A stretch of 64,000 bases of DNA, taken from contig JBKBSF010000010.1 in NCBI GenBank assembly GCA_046291875.1, positions 1 through 64,000 of the forward strand, given 5' to 3'. Below the pieces are notes generated by a model that was not told where the DNA came from, did not search any database, and saw only the letters and a list, made by a program, of their open reading frames with translations. This stretch comes from SKVR01 sp046291875. Lineage in GTDB: Bacteria > Bacteroidota > Bacteroidia > Bacteroidales > UBA7960. The stretch's first letter is position 1; each line of letters begins with the position of its first letter. Below, piece after piece: positions 25,901 to 33,446 of this stretch. Position numbers and translations under genes: made by a program.

Positions 25901-28650
25901 TTATTCTCGGTAATACCATCATACATAAACCTATTGCCTGTTGCTTGGAGGTTATGCAAGAAAAATACGCTAATTGGTTGGCTGAGGCTTTCTTGGAAAT
26001 TACTTATTAGAAATTCATTACCTTCAAAGTTTATCGCATTTCGATTGTTTAAAGGTGTTTGTGTAATGCCAGGTCTATTGTTTGCATTTGATTGGGTTGC
26101 ATGTCTGTTGTTGCCGCTTTTGTCAAAAAGTACGGATATTTTATTTGCAATTAACTCAATACTATCCGCGTCATACCAAACAATAAGGTTTTGTATGTTA
26201 AAAGGATTGAATACCTGAAAATTTATTGCCGGTGTACTCTGTTGATCTAAGCAAATATTATATGCGTTGATTCTCGCAAAGTATTCCCCCCCTTGAAGCT
26301 GAACTAATTTATAATAATTATCATCAGTTTGGGCTTCCACTATAACGTCATTAAAGGATTGATCAGTTGCTATTTGTAATAAATACTTGTTTGTGTTTTC
26401 TGCTTGGTTATGGTTGAACTCGACAAATCCTTCAGGTAGAACGGATCCTGATTTAGGAAGTATCATTGAGAAGTTTGAAGGGATTGGGAAGCTAGAGACA
26501 ACCTCTAGGATTCTTTCAGTATTTGCAGTACATCCGTTGGTTATAGTAATCTCAAGATCAACAAGATACTGTCCATCTATATTGTAGATGTGTATTGGGT
26601 GCTGTGTGTTCTGAGTATTGCCATCTCCAAATTGCCAATGCCACTCAGTAATGGACGTACCTTCTGGAGCTGTACTTTGATCTGTAAATTGGTATGGTTG
26701 ATTTATACAAGCCATATCAACAGTGAAATCTGCAGTAGGTGTTTGAAGGACCTCCACGGATTTAGTTATTTGATTTGAACACCCTGATTCTGCTATTGCT
26801 AGAAGAGAGACTTGCGTAGTGCCATAATCGGAGAAAAGAAACTGTGGGTTTTGTTCATTTGAAAAAACTATACCATCAATACTCCATATCCAAGTTGCTA
26901 TTTGATCATTACTGTCCGCTTGAGATAGATTGGTGAAGAGAGTTAGATTTCCTAAACACTCTATAGATGCTTCAAAATCCACGACAGGGGCCGTACCTAT
27001 GATCTCCACAAAGAGCTCATCGCTGGCCTGGCAGCCGTTGGCGTTGGTAACGGTAAGGGAGTAGGTGCCCGATTGGGTGATGGGAATCTGGGGGGCAGTG
27101 GCGCCGGTGCTCCACAGCCAGCCAGTGATGCCGGTGGTGTCGCCGGGCACCTGCAGGGTGTTGCCGGCACACAGCTGCAGATCGTCGCCCAGGGTAAACT
27201 GTTCGGCAAACGAATCAATGGTCAGGTGCAGGGTGTCGGAGAAGGCGGTGCACCCCTGGTCGTCGGTGATCTGCACCCAGTAGCTGCCCGCTTGGCTTAC
27301 CTGCAGGGTGGGGGTGGTGGCCCCGGTAGACCACTGGTAGGTGTACAGATGGGGGTTGGGCAGCACAGGGAAGATCTCCCGGGTCTCGTTCAGACACAAA
27401 ACCGGATTGGTATCGTTCAGCGCGGTGGAGGGGTAGCTTACCCACACCTGGTCGGAGGACTGGAACCCAAAGATATCGGTAACGGTAACGCTGTAGGTGC
27501 CCGGGGTATTGACCTCGATGGTCTGGGTGGTTTCACCCGTATTCCACAGGTAGTTGACAAATCGCTCTCCCGCATCCAGGGTCTGGGGGCAGAAGCCATA
27601 GGTAATGTTTATGTCTTCACCCAAATTTGCTATTAAGCTATATTTAGATTGGATGTAGTAGTTTATTGTGTTTAGTTGAGTTGGACTTAATGCAGTTGTA
27701 TATACAAGTATTTCTGCAATTTTACCACCTAAAAAGTTCTGCTGACGTCCAATTTGAAAGGTGTTATTTGTAAAAGAACCATTTAAAGTTGAGTTAGTTG
27801 AGCTAATCAAAGAAGCTCCGTTAATGAAAAGATTAGTTTGTACGCCAAATTCTTTACGTACTCCTAGTATCTTAAAATCGAATCCTTCATCTCTTGGAAG
27901 TGTTCCAAAAGGTGTTGCGAGCTGATTATTGTTGTTAGAGATTTGGAGGCCTTGAACAACAGTTGCATGTGCTGCCCTTCTGATGAAAAACTGATCATTT
28001 GTTGTTCTAAAGTAACCGTGAAATTGATTACTTGATATCGGGTTTCCTGAAGCAACTAAAATAAAAGTTAAAGAGGATGATCCAAGTCCACTTATGATTT
28101 CACCTTGAAGAAAATCATTTAAACCATCAAAAACTAAAGCTGGTTTTTGATTTATAGATAAATTATTTGAAGATAAGATTGGTTGACTGGTGGCTTCTGA
28201 TTGACTTGCATTATGGTTACTTCCACTTTTGTCAATCCATTGACTAACTCGGTTTTCGGCATCGGCCACCACTTCTGCAGCATCCAGCCACAGAACCAGC
28301 CCGGGCAACTGCTGGGGGCTGAACCAGGTAAAGGTGTGCACAGGCGATAGGGTAGTGCCTCCTTCATCCTCCAGCGCCTCCACCTGCCAGTGGTAGGTGC
28401 CGGGCTGGGGCAGGGCAAAGCTATGGGTGTGGTGGGCCTGGGTAACGGTAAGCACCGGATCCGACAGATCGGCCTGCAAACTCAGGGTAAGGGTATAGGA
28501 CACCGCTCCGGGCAACACATTCCAGGCAAACTCCACCTCCCCGTCGTACACCAGCTGCCCCTGCTTGGGCCATACGGTACTCAGGGGTTGCGCCAGCAAA
28601 GGGGTGAGGGAAAAAAGAAAGAAAAGGGTATATACGGTTTTGCGCATCAT
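22990..28650 (-). CDS. Giant LamG/PKD-repeat surface protein with T9SS sorting domain
   Basis: An exported protein of about 1886 aa. A signal peptide (KTVYTLFFLFSLTPLLAQ) is followed by an FN3-like module (24-115), a LamG/concanavalin-type domain (about 120-337, starting VLWLDAAEVV), Ig/PKD-like modules with the LWNTGETT..GTYSVTVTD pattern, a second LamG domain (about 817-1017), and then at least six PKD domains with W[DN]FGDG-type motifs. The last ~80 residues (LTPWPNPAQ..GIYLYRVTYRDE..GRVMVR) form a type A T9SS sorting domain. Probably a cell-surface adhesin or matrix protein delivered by type IX secretion. I start at the ATG at 28650 (MMRKT). Two oddities, an in-frame intergenic repeat and an internal duplication, are listed separately. 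Confidence 0.88.
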   Translation of the reverse strand: MMRKTVYTLFFLFSLTPLLAQPLSTVWPKQGQLVYDGEVEFAWNVLPGAVSYTLTLSLQADLSDPVLTVTQAHHTHSFALPQPGTYHWQVEALEDEGGTTLSPVHTFTWFSPQQLPGLVLWLDAAEVVADAENRVSQWIDKSGSNHNASQSEATSQPILSSNNLSINQKPALVFDGLNDFLQGEIISGLGSSSLTFILVASGNPISSNQFHGYFRTTNDQFFIRRAAHATVVQGLQISNNNNQLATPFGTLPRDEGFDFKILGVRKEFGVQTNLFINGASLISSTNSTLNGSFTNNTFQIGRQQNFLGGKIAEILVYTTALSPTQLNTINYYIQSKYSLIANLGEDINITYGFCPQTLDAGERFVNYLWNTGETTQTIEVNTPGTYSVTVTDIFGFQSSDQVWVSYPSTALNDTNPVLCLNETREIFPVLPNPHLYTYQWSTGATTPTLQVSQAGSYWVQITDDQGCTAFSDTLHLTIDSFAEQFTLGDDLQLCAGNTLQVPGDTTGITGWLWSTGATAPQIPITQSGTYSLTVTNANGCQASDELFVEIIGTAPVVDFEASIECLGNLTLFTNLSQADSNDQIATWIWSIDGIVFSNEQNPQFLFSDYGTTQVSLLAIAESGCSNQITKSVEVLQTPTADFTVDMACINQPYQFTDQSTAPEGTSITEWHWQFGDGNTQNTQHPIHIYNIDGQYLVDLEITITNGCTANTERILEVVSSFPIPSNFSMILPKSGSVLPEGFVEFNHNQAENTNKYLLQIATDQSFNDVIVEAQTDDNYYKLVQLQGGEYFARINAYNICLDQQSTPAINFQVFNPFNIQNLIVWYDADSIELIANKISVLFDKSGNNRHATQSNANNRPGITQTPLNNRNAINFEGNEFLISNFQESLSQPISVFFLHNLQATGNRFMYDGITENNRMSFWSSGSTLTQTTTSGSFGYPKTSPYSYSLITNIFTGVSSSVFENGQLRATGNNGNTTLSGFTIGARFAVANFFIGEIPEFIAINRAVNEEERKTIEKYFQYKYSEVVNLGPDRRVTYGFCPQTLDAGERFVSYLWNTGETTQTIEVNTPGTYSVTVTDIFGFQSSDSLQVRIPQMGLNASQVLLCEGESVELEFVSEELRAGAQAEVPRAEQFGIRSLELSGASTRGSSNFHKAGRPSPYTFLWSTGETTASIITGQPGTYTLTVTDTLGCSRQFTATVQVDFFASTASLGEPRPFCMGDTLFVQSEWHPSDLVHAWADGSTEPFLPIHQPGTYQVTVTNPSGCVAQVATTLSFQGYAPVADFTAPPDCLGEATVFTGTATVEGSEIVSYQWFFGDPGNEVAGDTGAQVSYTYSQAGLHPATLQVESAAACRRSITRPVQVYHLPEGWFTPNNACSDVPVVFSDASTDQEGGIGQWQWSFFDGQGNLLGQSQQPAPSFTFADPGNHRIALEVASLVGCRDSLSRMINVRQSPEVDFSFTTPCLGEAVFFTDHTTAPPWALVSSQQWDFGDGNTSPQSNPSHLYAAGGIYNVTLSVTALNGCRPSLTLPVTVHSPPQADFAAPGLCQNTPHTFQDLSTVENSSISQWQWNFAGQGTSTLPDPEFTFSQPGQYAVSLVATSQAGCTGSITQLVDVYPAPEPQFSFFPRYGVAPLNVSFSNLSQGASNYVWDFGDGTPTTTQANPVHTFTQNGIYLTRLTALSELGCQAATHQEIRVIPLSIDVAVQQLSWQQQGGFLQISALLSNQGTLEFDTLWLEVQLSGRDPIREKWTGLLRPGELTQHTFAAQFPWRDSYDFFCVEAHIPRLEQDDNPANNRKCLSFTQDFRLLTPWPNPAQEVVNLGFVLPLEDQVLIQLSDLQGNLIATLYNESTPRGITTLRLPLPPLSSGIYLYRVTYRDETRVGRVMVR
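25230..25312 (-). repeat. R7 repeat copy inside the PKD gene
   Basis: The plus strand reads CTCCTAATCCCGAATTGCTC and continues through CGGGACTTCCGCTTGCGCTC. This is the reverse complement of the intergenic block at 44615-44682 (AGCGCAAGCGGAAGTCCCGA, then GAGCGAAGCAATTCGGGATT). In the gene it is translated in frame as ..LRAGAQAEVPRAEQFGIRSL... between two Ig/PKD-like segments. Confidence 0.85.
25400..25560 (-). repeat. Internal duplication in the PKD gene, copy 2
   Basis: Encodes VTYGFCPQTLDAGERFVSYL and the following LWNTGETT..VTDIFGFQSSD module. It is nearly identical at DNA level to 27450-27610. Confidence 0.88.
27450..27610 (-). repeat. Internal duplication in the PKD gene, copy 1
   Basis: Encodes ITYGFCPQTLDAGERFVNYL plus the same downstream module as copy 2. 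Each copy directly follows an AT-rich LamG-encoding stretch, so the duplicated unit may include the LamG-module junction. Confidence 0.88.
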
Positions 28651-28742
28651 CACAGCTAATTTGGGGTAAAGATAGGGTTTTTTGCTGCTTTACAGCCAAG
28701 GGATTATACGGAATTTGGAGGGGAATTGGATGGTTGGGTTGT

Positions 28743-28972
28743 TTGCTGAGGGCTCTGCCTGAAGTCCCGTTTTTGCGGGATTAGTTTGCTGAGGGCTCTG
28801 CCCGAAGTCCCGCTACTGCGGGATTAGATTGTTAGATTGTTAGATTGTTATTGATGTATCGAAACCCTCCAACAATCCAGCCCTTCAGCAATCCAGCCCT
28901 CCAACAATCCAGCCATCCAGCAATCCCACCCTCCCACCCTCCAACAATCCAACAATCCAGCTTTCCAACAAA
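28743..28972 (+). repeat. R6 hairpins and ATCCA microsatellite, site 1
   Basis: Two R6 units (CTGAGGGCTCTGCC.. then AGTCCCGTTTTTGCGGGATT and AGTCCCGCTACTGCGGGATT), a TTAGATTG triplet repeat and about 110 bases of AATCCAGCC/CAACAATCC low-complexity units. It ends five bases before the TATCTTTG box of the flippase gene. The gap 28651-28998 holds nothing else. Confidence 0.75.
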
Positions 28973-28976
28973 CCCC

Positions 28977-28984
28977 TATCTTTG
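28977..28984 (+). promoter_or_regulatory. -7 box TATCTTTG of the flippase gene
   Basis: Perfect TAnnTTTG match 14 bases before the ATG at 28999. The expected -33 region falls inside the ATCCA microsatellite, so repeat changes there could alter promoter strength. Confidence 0.6.
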
Positions 28985-28998
28985 CAAAAAAAAATCCG

Positions 28999-30471
28999 AT
29001 GGGCAAAGAAACCGGGAGCCTGGGGCTGAAGTCTTTCAAAGGGGTGTTGTGGAATGTGTTTGGGCGGGTGTCCAACCAGGCCATGGGTTTTGCCATGGGC
29101 ATTTTGCTGGCCCGGATGATCGCCCCGGAGTCCTACGGCTTGATTGCCATGGCCCTGGTGGTGGTGGGGATGATCGGCTTTCTCATCGATGGGGGGTTTA
29201 GTACTGCCCTGATCCGAAAAAAGGCCCCATCAGAATCGGATTACCATACGGTGTTCTGGTTCAATATGGCGGTGGCGGTGGTGTTGTATGTGCTGATCTG
29301 GCTGAGCGCCCCGGCCCTGGAGCGTTTTTTCGAAACCCCAGCCCTGGTGCCGGTGATCCGCTGGATCTCCCTGGGGTTGGTGATACAGGGACTTGTCGCT
29401 ATCCAAAGGATACAACTTACCAAACGACTGGCCTTTAAGGCCATGAACCTTACCTCTCTGGTGGCCACTTTTGTGTCGGGGGTGCTGGGCATCGGGCTGG
29501 CCCTGGCAGGCTACGGGGTGTGGGCGCTGGTGGTGCAGCAGCTGAGCAGCCAGCTGCTCAGCGCCCTGCTGCTGATCCTGGTCAACCGCTGGCGGCCGGT
29601 ATGGCACTTCAGCAGGGACTCCTTCCGCGAACTGTTTGGCTTTGGCAGCAAACTGCTGCTCAGCGGCCTGCTCAATTCCATTTTCGAAAATCTTTATCCC
29701 CTCATCGTGGGCAAGCTGTTCAGCCCTGCGGCGTTGGCCTTTTATACCCGTGCCGATTCCTACCAGAAGTTGATTGCCCGCAACCTTACCTCCATTGTGG
29801 GGAGTGTATCGTTCCCTTCCCTGGCCCCTTTGCAGGACGACAATGCCCGCCTGAAGCAGGCCTACCGTCAGATGATCCGCATGGTGATGCTGGTGAACGC
29901 CCCGGTGCTGCTGGGGCTGATGGCGGTGGCCCAACCCCTGATCGTGCTGATGATCACCGACAAATGGCTCCCCACCGTGCCCTACCTGCAGTGGCTCTGC
30001 CTGGCAGGGTTGCTGTACCCGCTCCATGCCATCAACCTCAACGTGATCAATGTAAAGGGGCGGTCCGATATATTCCTGAAGCTGGAGATCGCCAAGAAGA
30101 TCCTGGTGGTGCTGGCCATCTTTGCCGGCCTCCCCTGGGGGGTGCTGGGACTGGTGATCGGGCAGGTGATCACCTCTTTCCTGGCCTATTTCCTCAACGC
30201 ATACTTTAGCCTGCGCCTTATCGGCTACACCCTAAAAGAGCAGCTGGCCGATGTGCTGCCCTTCATGCTGCTGGCCGCCCTTATGGCCCTGGGAGTGTGG
30301 GGGATAGGGATGGAAGATCCCGGATTGAAGATTGCAGACTGGGGCCTGGGCCTTCAGCTGCTGGTACAGGTATCTGCCGGCGCACTCTTCTACCTGGGCG
30401 CCGTATGGCTGCTCAAATTGTCTGCACTCCGGCAATTGGTGGAGCTGCTGCGGAGGGTGGTTAAGGGTTGA
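28999..30471 (+). CDS. Lipopolysaccharide/polysaccharide flippase (MOP superfamily, Wzx/WzxC-like)
   Basis: A 490-aa polytopic inner-membrane protein with roughly 12-14 hydrophobic segments. The N-terminus (GVLWNVFGRVSNQAMGFAMGILLARMIAPESYGLIAMAL) is the classic start of PST/MOP flippases. These transfer undecaprenyl-linked oligosaccharide units from the cytoplasmic to the periplasmic face. It opens the plus-strand glycan locus and is flanked on both sides by R6/microsatellite repeats. GC-rich, unlike the AT-rich genes at 33-41 kb. Confidence 0.9.
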   Translation: MGKETGSLGLKSFKGVLWNVFGRVSNQAMGFAMGILLARMIAPESYGLIAMALVVVGMIGFLIDGGFSTALIRKKAPSESDYHTVFWFNMAVAVVLYVLIWLSAPALERFFETPALVPVIRWISLGLVIQGLVAIQRIQLTKRLAFKAMNLTSLVATFVSGVLGIGLALAGYGVWALVVQQLSSQLLSALLLILVNRWRPVWHFSRDSFRELFGFGSKLLLSGLLNSIFENLYPLIVGKLFSPAALAFYTRADSYQKLIARNLTSIVGSVSFPSLAPLQDDNARLKQAYRQMIRMVMLVNAPVLLGLMAVAQPLIVLMITDKWLPTVPYLQWLCLAGLLYPLHAINLNVINVKGRSDIFLKLEIAKKILVVLAIFAGLPWGVLGLVIGQVITSFLAYFLNAYFSLRLIGYTLKEQLADVLPFMLLAALMALGVWGIGMEDPGLKIADWGLGLQLLVQVSAGALFYLGAVWLLKLSALRQLVELLRRVVKG

Positions 30472-30472
30472 T

Positions 30473-30705
30473 TGCTGAGGCACTGCCCGAAGTAGGGTTG
30501 TTGCGGGATTTGTTTGCTGGTTGGTTGGATTGCTGGATTGCTGGATTGCTGGATTGTTGAAATTGTATTATTTTTGGGATGGATGGATTGTTTGATTGCT
30601 GAGGGCACTGCCCGAAGTCCCGCTTTTGCGGGATTTGATTGTTTGATTGTTTGATTGATTGATTGTTGTTTTTTTAACCATCTAACCATCTAACCATCTA
30701 ACCAT
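30473..30705 (+). repeat. R6 hairpins and microsatellites, site 2
   Basis: Two R6-type units (30474-30512, degenerate; 30599-30638) separated by TGGATTGCTGGATTGTTG units. They are followed by TTTGATTG repeats and five tandem AACCATCT units near 30678-30718. No gene. Confidence 0.75.
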
Positions 30706-30761
30706 CTAACCATCTAGCCAGATGATAATTAATCATTTAACCACTAACCATCTAGCCCAAA

Positions 30762-31133
30762 ATGAAATACCTCCAGCTCAACGACATCTCTGCATACAAA
30801 ACAGCGTTTCATCTTAGCAACTACGTATGGGAAATAGTGATAAAATGGGAAGGTTTTGCTAAAAACACTGTGGGGGTTCAGTTTGTGCGTTCTGCGGATT
30901 CTGTCTCGGCGAATATTGCAGAAGGATTTGGCAGGTATGGCAAAAAAGATAAAATAAAATTTTACCGCTACAGCCAGGGTTCGCTCAAGGAAACTCTGGA
31001 CTGGCTGCATAAAGCCAAAGCAAGAAATTTGTTGCAAGAGAATGAGTATCAGCATATCTTTGCAGAATTGGAACGGTTGCCTTTTGAACTTAACAGGTTG
31101 ATAAAATATACCAATCAGATGTTGAGGGAGTAG
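30762..31133 (+). CDS. Four-helix-bundle protein (S23/23S-IVP family)
   Basis: A 123-aa all-helical protein. The signature VQFVRSADSVSANIAEGFGRYGKKDKIKFYRYSQGSL-type region (about 44-78) and the closing helix LNRLIKYTNQMLRE identify the four-helix-bundle family related to proteins encoded in 23S rRNA intervening sequences. Such genes occur often next to polysaccharide clusters in Bacteroidota; their role is unknown. It is isolated between two repeat tracts. Confidence 0.85.
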   Translation: MKYLQLNDISAYKTAFHLSNYVWEIVIKWEGFAKNTVGVQFVRSADSVSANIAEGFGRYGKKDKIKFYRYSQGSLKETLDWLHKAKARNLLQENEYQHIFAELERLPFELNRLIKYTNQMLRE

Positions 31134-31179
31134 TGGTTGGATTGTTGGATTGCCATCCCAACCATCCAATAAAATTCCC

Positions 31180-31187
31180 TACCTTTA
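31180..31187 (+). promoter_or_regulatory. -7-like box TACCTTTA
   Basis: Close to TAnnTTTG (last base A) and 21 bases before the ATG at 31209. It directly follows a short ATCCAACC repeat tract. Confidence 0.4.
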
Positions 31188-31208
31188 TATGCATAAAATT
31201 TTTGGGCC

Positions 31209-31442
31209 ATGCAGATCTCCATAGATATCAACATCGAACAATTGCTTGTTCTCATCAGGAATTTGCCAGAAGAACAATTGCTTAAGATACAGCATGAGGT
31301 CAGTAAAACACTGCAGATAAAATCGGCTGCAAGTAAGTCAGATTACCTGGAAATGCTTCTTGAAGCTCCTACCATGAGCAAAGAGCAGTATGTTGAATAT
31401 AAGCAAAACAGAAACAGACTCAACCAATGGAGGATAGCGTAA
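31209..31442 (+). CDS. Orphan antitoxin-like protein
   Basis: A 77-aa protein with an N-terminal strand-helix (MQISIDINIEQLLVLIRNLPEEQLLKIQHEVSKTL), a variable acidic linker and a C-terminal helix ending NRLNQWRIA. This plan, with a C-terminal ..N.WR.. end that overlaps the start of a PIN-domain gene, is familiar from vapBC-type modules of Bacteroidota and cyanobacteria. Here only a 12-codon stub of the toxin follows. Family placement is from memory of this pattern, so moderate. Confidence 0.6.
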   Translation: MQISIDINIEQLLVLIRNLPEEQLLKIQHEVSKTLQIKSAASKSDYLEMLLEAPTMSKEQYVEYKQNRNRLNQWRIA

Positions 31443-31465
31443 TTTGTATCGATACTCCTCTTTAA
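31427..31465 (+). pseudogene. Truncated PIN-domain toxin (vapC) remnant, first 12 codons
   Basis: ATG at 31427 overlaps the antitoxin 3' end by 16 bases and encodes MEDSVICIDTPL before TAA. VICIDT is how many PIN toxins begin (the Asp being the first catalytic residue). The frame then fails, and R6/microsatellite sequence starts about 40 bases later. Interpreted as the head of a deleted vapC. Confidence 0.55.
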
Positions 31466-31497
31466 TGAAGTTTGCTGTGGGATGTGCCATGCCATAA

Positions 31498-31690
31498 CTC
31501 CAACCATCCAACCCTCCCGCAATAACGGAACTTCAGACAGAGCCCTCAGCAATCCAGCAATCCAACCATCCAACCATCCAGCAATCCAGCAATCCAACCA
31601 TCCAGCAATCCAACCATCCAACCATCCAACCATCCAACCATCCAACCATCCAACCATCCAGCAATCCAACCCTCCAACAATCCATCAAAT
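31498..31690 (+). repeat. Inverted R6 unit and 8-bp AACCATCC microsatellite, site 3
   Basis: An R6 unit in reverse orientation (TCCCGCAATAACGGAA.., 31517-31552) is followed by about 130 bases of ATCCAGCA/ATCCAACC units, including at least six consecutive 8-bp ATCCAACC repeats. It stops just before the TACCTTTG box of the aminotransferase gene. Confidence 0.8.
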
Positions 31691-31694
31691 TTCC

Positions 31695-31702
31695 TACCTT
31701 TG
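31695..31702 (+). promoter_or_regulatory. -7 box TACCTTTG of the aminotransferase gene
   Basis: Perfect TAnnTTTG match 20 bases before the ATG at 31723. The -33 region lies at the microsatellite end. Confidence 0.55.
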
Positions 31703-31722
31703 CCTTAAACAAACCCTGGTTT

Positions 31723-32844
31723 ATGGAATCCTCCCACCCTCCCATCTACGTTACCCAACCCTATCTTCCTCCCCTGGAGGAGTTTCTGCCATACCTGCAG
31801 CAGATCTGGGAGAGTCGGGTGCTGACCAACAACGGCCCGTTTCACCAGCAACTGGAGGAGGAGTTGTGCAAATACCTGGGGGTACAATATATTTCTTTGT
31901 TTGCCAATGGCACCCTGGCGCTGGTAACGGCACTGCAGGCGCTGAAGCTCAGCGGGGAGGTGATCACCACCCCCTTCAGCTTTGTGGCCACCACCCATGC
32001 CCTGTGGTGGAACAATATTCAGCCGGTGTTTGTAGACATTGAGCCCGACACCTTTACCCTGGACCCCGATAAAATTGAAGCGGCCATCACCCCCCGCACC
32101 ACCGGAATCCTGCCCGTGCATGTGTATGGCTACCCCTGCAAGGTGGAGCGCATAGCGGAGATTGCCCGGCGCTACGGACTGAAGGTGCTCTACGATGCCG
32201 CCCATACCTTTGGAGCAAAATATAACGAACAGCACCTGTGCAGCTTTGGCGATATGAGCATACTGAGCTTCCATGCCACCAAGGTGTTCAACACCTTCGA
32301 AGGTGGAGCCATTGTGTGCCACACGGCTGAGATGAAGGAACGCATCGACAACCTGAAGAACTTTGGCTTCCGTGGCGAAACCACCGTGGTGGCCCCCGGC
32401 ATCAATGCCAAGATGAATGAGTTCCAGGCCGCCCTGGGGCTGGCGCAGCTCAAACATGTGGACCAGGCCATTGCCCGCCGCAAAGAGATTGCTCTTCAAT
32501 ACCGCAAGGCACTGGCCAACGTGCCCGGCATTCAATGTATGGACGAGCAGCCCGGCCTTACCCACAACTACTCCTACTTCCCTGTACTGTTAGAGGAAAG
32601 CACCTATGGCAAAAGCCGCGATGCCCTCTACGAAACCCTCAGAGAAAACAATATTTTTGCACGAAGGTATTTTTATCCGTTGATTACAGATTTTCCAACC
32701 TATAGGGGGAAAATGAATGAGGAAAGAAGGAGTGATAAGGTGGCAGTTGGGTTATCCAACTCGGTTCTTTGCCTCCCCATCTTTCCCGAACTTGATACAG
32801 AAAAGTTAGATTACATCATAGAGCTGATCACCAGACCGATTTAA
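31723..32844 (+). CDS. DegT/DnrJ/EryC1/StrS sugar aminotransferase (VioA-like)
   Basis: A 373-aa PLP enzyme that aminates nucleotide keto-sugars. Lys187 in SFHATKVFNTFEGG is the PLP lysine, with Asp158/His161 in YDAAHTFG binding the cofactor. The opening VTQPYLPPLEEF..WESRVLTNNGPF and ISLFANGTLAL strongly recall VioA-type enzymes, which make dTDP-4-amino-4,6-dideoxyglucose. The next gene is a hexapeptide acyltransferase, as expected for N-acylation of the amino sugar. The dTDP-sugar precursors must come from genes outside the window. Sugar identity is inference. Confidence 0.88.
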   Translation: MESSHPPIYVTQPYLPPLEEFLPYLQQIWESRVLTNNGPFHQQLEEELCKYLGVQYISLFANGTLALVTALQALKLSGEVITTPFSFVATTHALWWNNIQPVFVDIEPDTFTLDPDKIEAAITPRTTGILPVHVYGYPCKVERIAEIARRYGLKVLYDAAHTFGAKYNEQHLCSFGDMSILSFHATKVFNTFEGGAIVCHTAEMKERIDNLKNFGFRGETTVVAPGINAKMNEFQAALGLAQLKHVDQAIARRKEIALQYRKALANVPGIQCMDEQPGLTHNYSYFPVLLEESTYGKSRDALYETLRENNIFARRYFYPLITDFPTYRGKMNEERRSDKVAVGLSNSVLCLPIFPELDTEKLDYIIELITRPI

Positions 32845-32879
32845 TAATTATATACACAAACCAAAAAGAATTCAATGCA

Positions 32880-33446
32880 ATGGGTTTTTTAAGCATGGAC
32901 CAGGTTGCCAGTATGGGCTTTCGTAGGGTAGGTAAAGAAGTTAAAATATCTGATAAAGCAGTATTTTATGGTATTGACAGGATCTCAATCGGTGATTTTT
33001 CTCGAATTGACGATTTCTGTGTTGTTTCTGCCGGCGAGGAAGGGATTGAGATTGGAAGGTATGTACACATAGCTGTTTACTGCTCCCTGATTGGGAAAAA
33101 GCTAATAAAGTTGGAAGATTTTTCGGGATTATCCTCGAGGGTTGCAGTTTACAGCAGCAGCGATGATTACAGTGGAAGATATATGACAAACCCTACCGTG
33201 CCGGTGGAGCTAACCCATGTTGATCACCGCCCCGTTATAGTAAGACGCCATGGATTGGTGGGTGTTGGAAGCACCATCCTTCCTGGTGTTACCATAGAAA
33301 AAGGTGCTGCAGTGGGTGCTTATTCGCTGGTTGTGAGAGATATACCTGAGAGCGTAATAGCAGTAGGTGTTCCGGCTAAACCTGTAAAGAACAGGTATCT
33401 AGACTTGTTTGATCTCGAAAATGCCATCATCGAAAATGAAAAATGA
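32880..33446 (+). CDS. Hexapeptide (LbH) acyltransferase
   Basis: A 188-aa left-handed beta-helix acyltransferase. Isoleucine/valine-rich hexads run throughout (IEIGRYVHIAVYCSLIG, GSTILPGVTIEKGAAVGAYSLVV). It ends with the typical VIAVGVPAKPVKNR segment. It likely uses acetyl-CoA or another acyl-CoA to modify a sugar. Adjacent to the aminotransferase gene, so an N-acyl amino sugar is the natural product, but O-acetylation is equally possible. Its last codons overlap the next gene by 11 bases. Confidence 0.85.
   Translation: MGFLSMDQVASMGFRRVGKEVKISDKAVFYGIDRISIGDFSRIDDFCVVSAGEEGIEIGRYVHIAVYCSLIGKKLIKLEDFSGLSSRVAVYSSSDDYSGRYMTNPTVPVELTHVDHRPVIVRRHGLVGVGSTILPGVTIEKGAAVGAYSLVVRDIPESVIAVGVPAKPVKNRYLDLFDLENAIIENEK

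Noticed and set aside
31556..31690. Possible phage or plasmid iteron origin
   Set aside because: The AACCATCC units resemble iterons superficially, but no replication initiator gene is nearby and similar tracts occur at other intergenic sites.
33421..33436. Upstream start codon for the GT2 gene at 33421 (or TTG 33409)
   Set aside because: Both add residues without family similarity inside the preceding gene; the ATG at 33436 gives a normal GT2 N-terminus.
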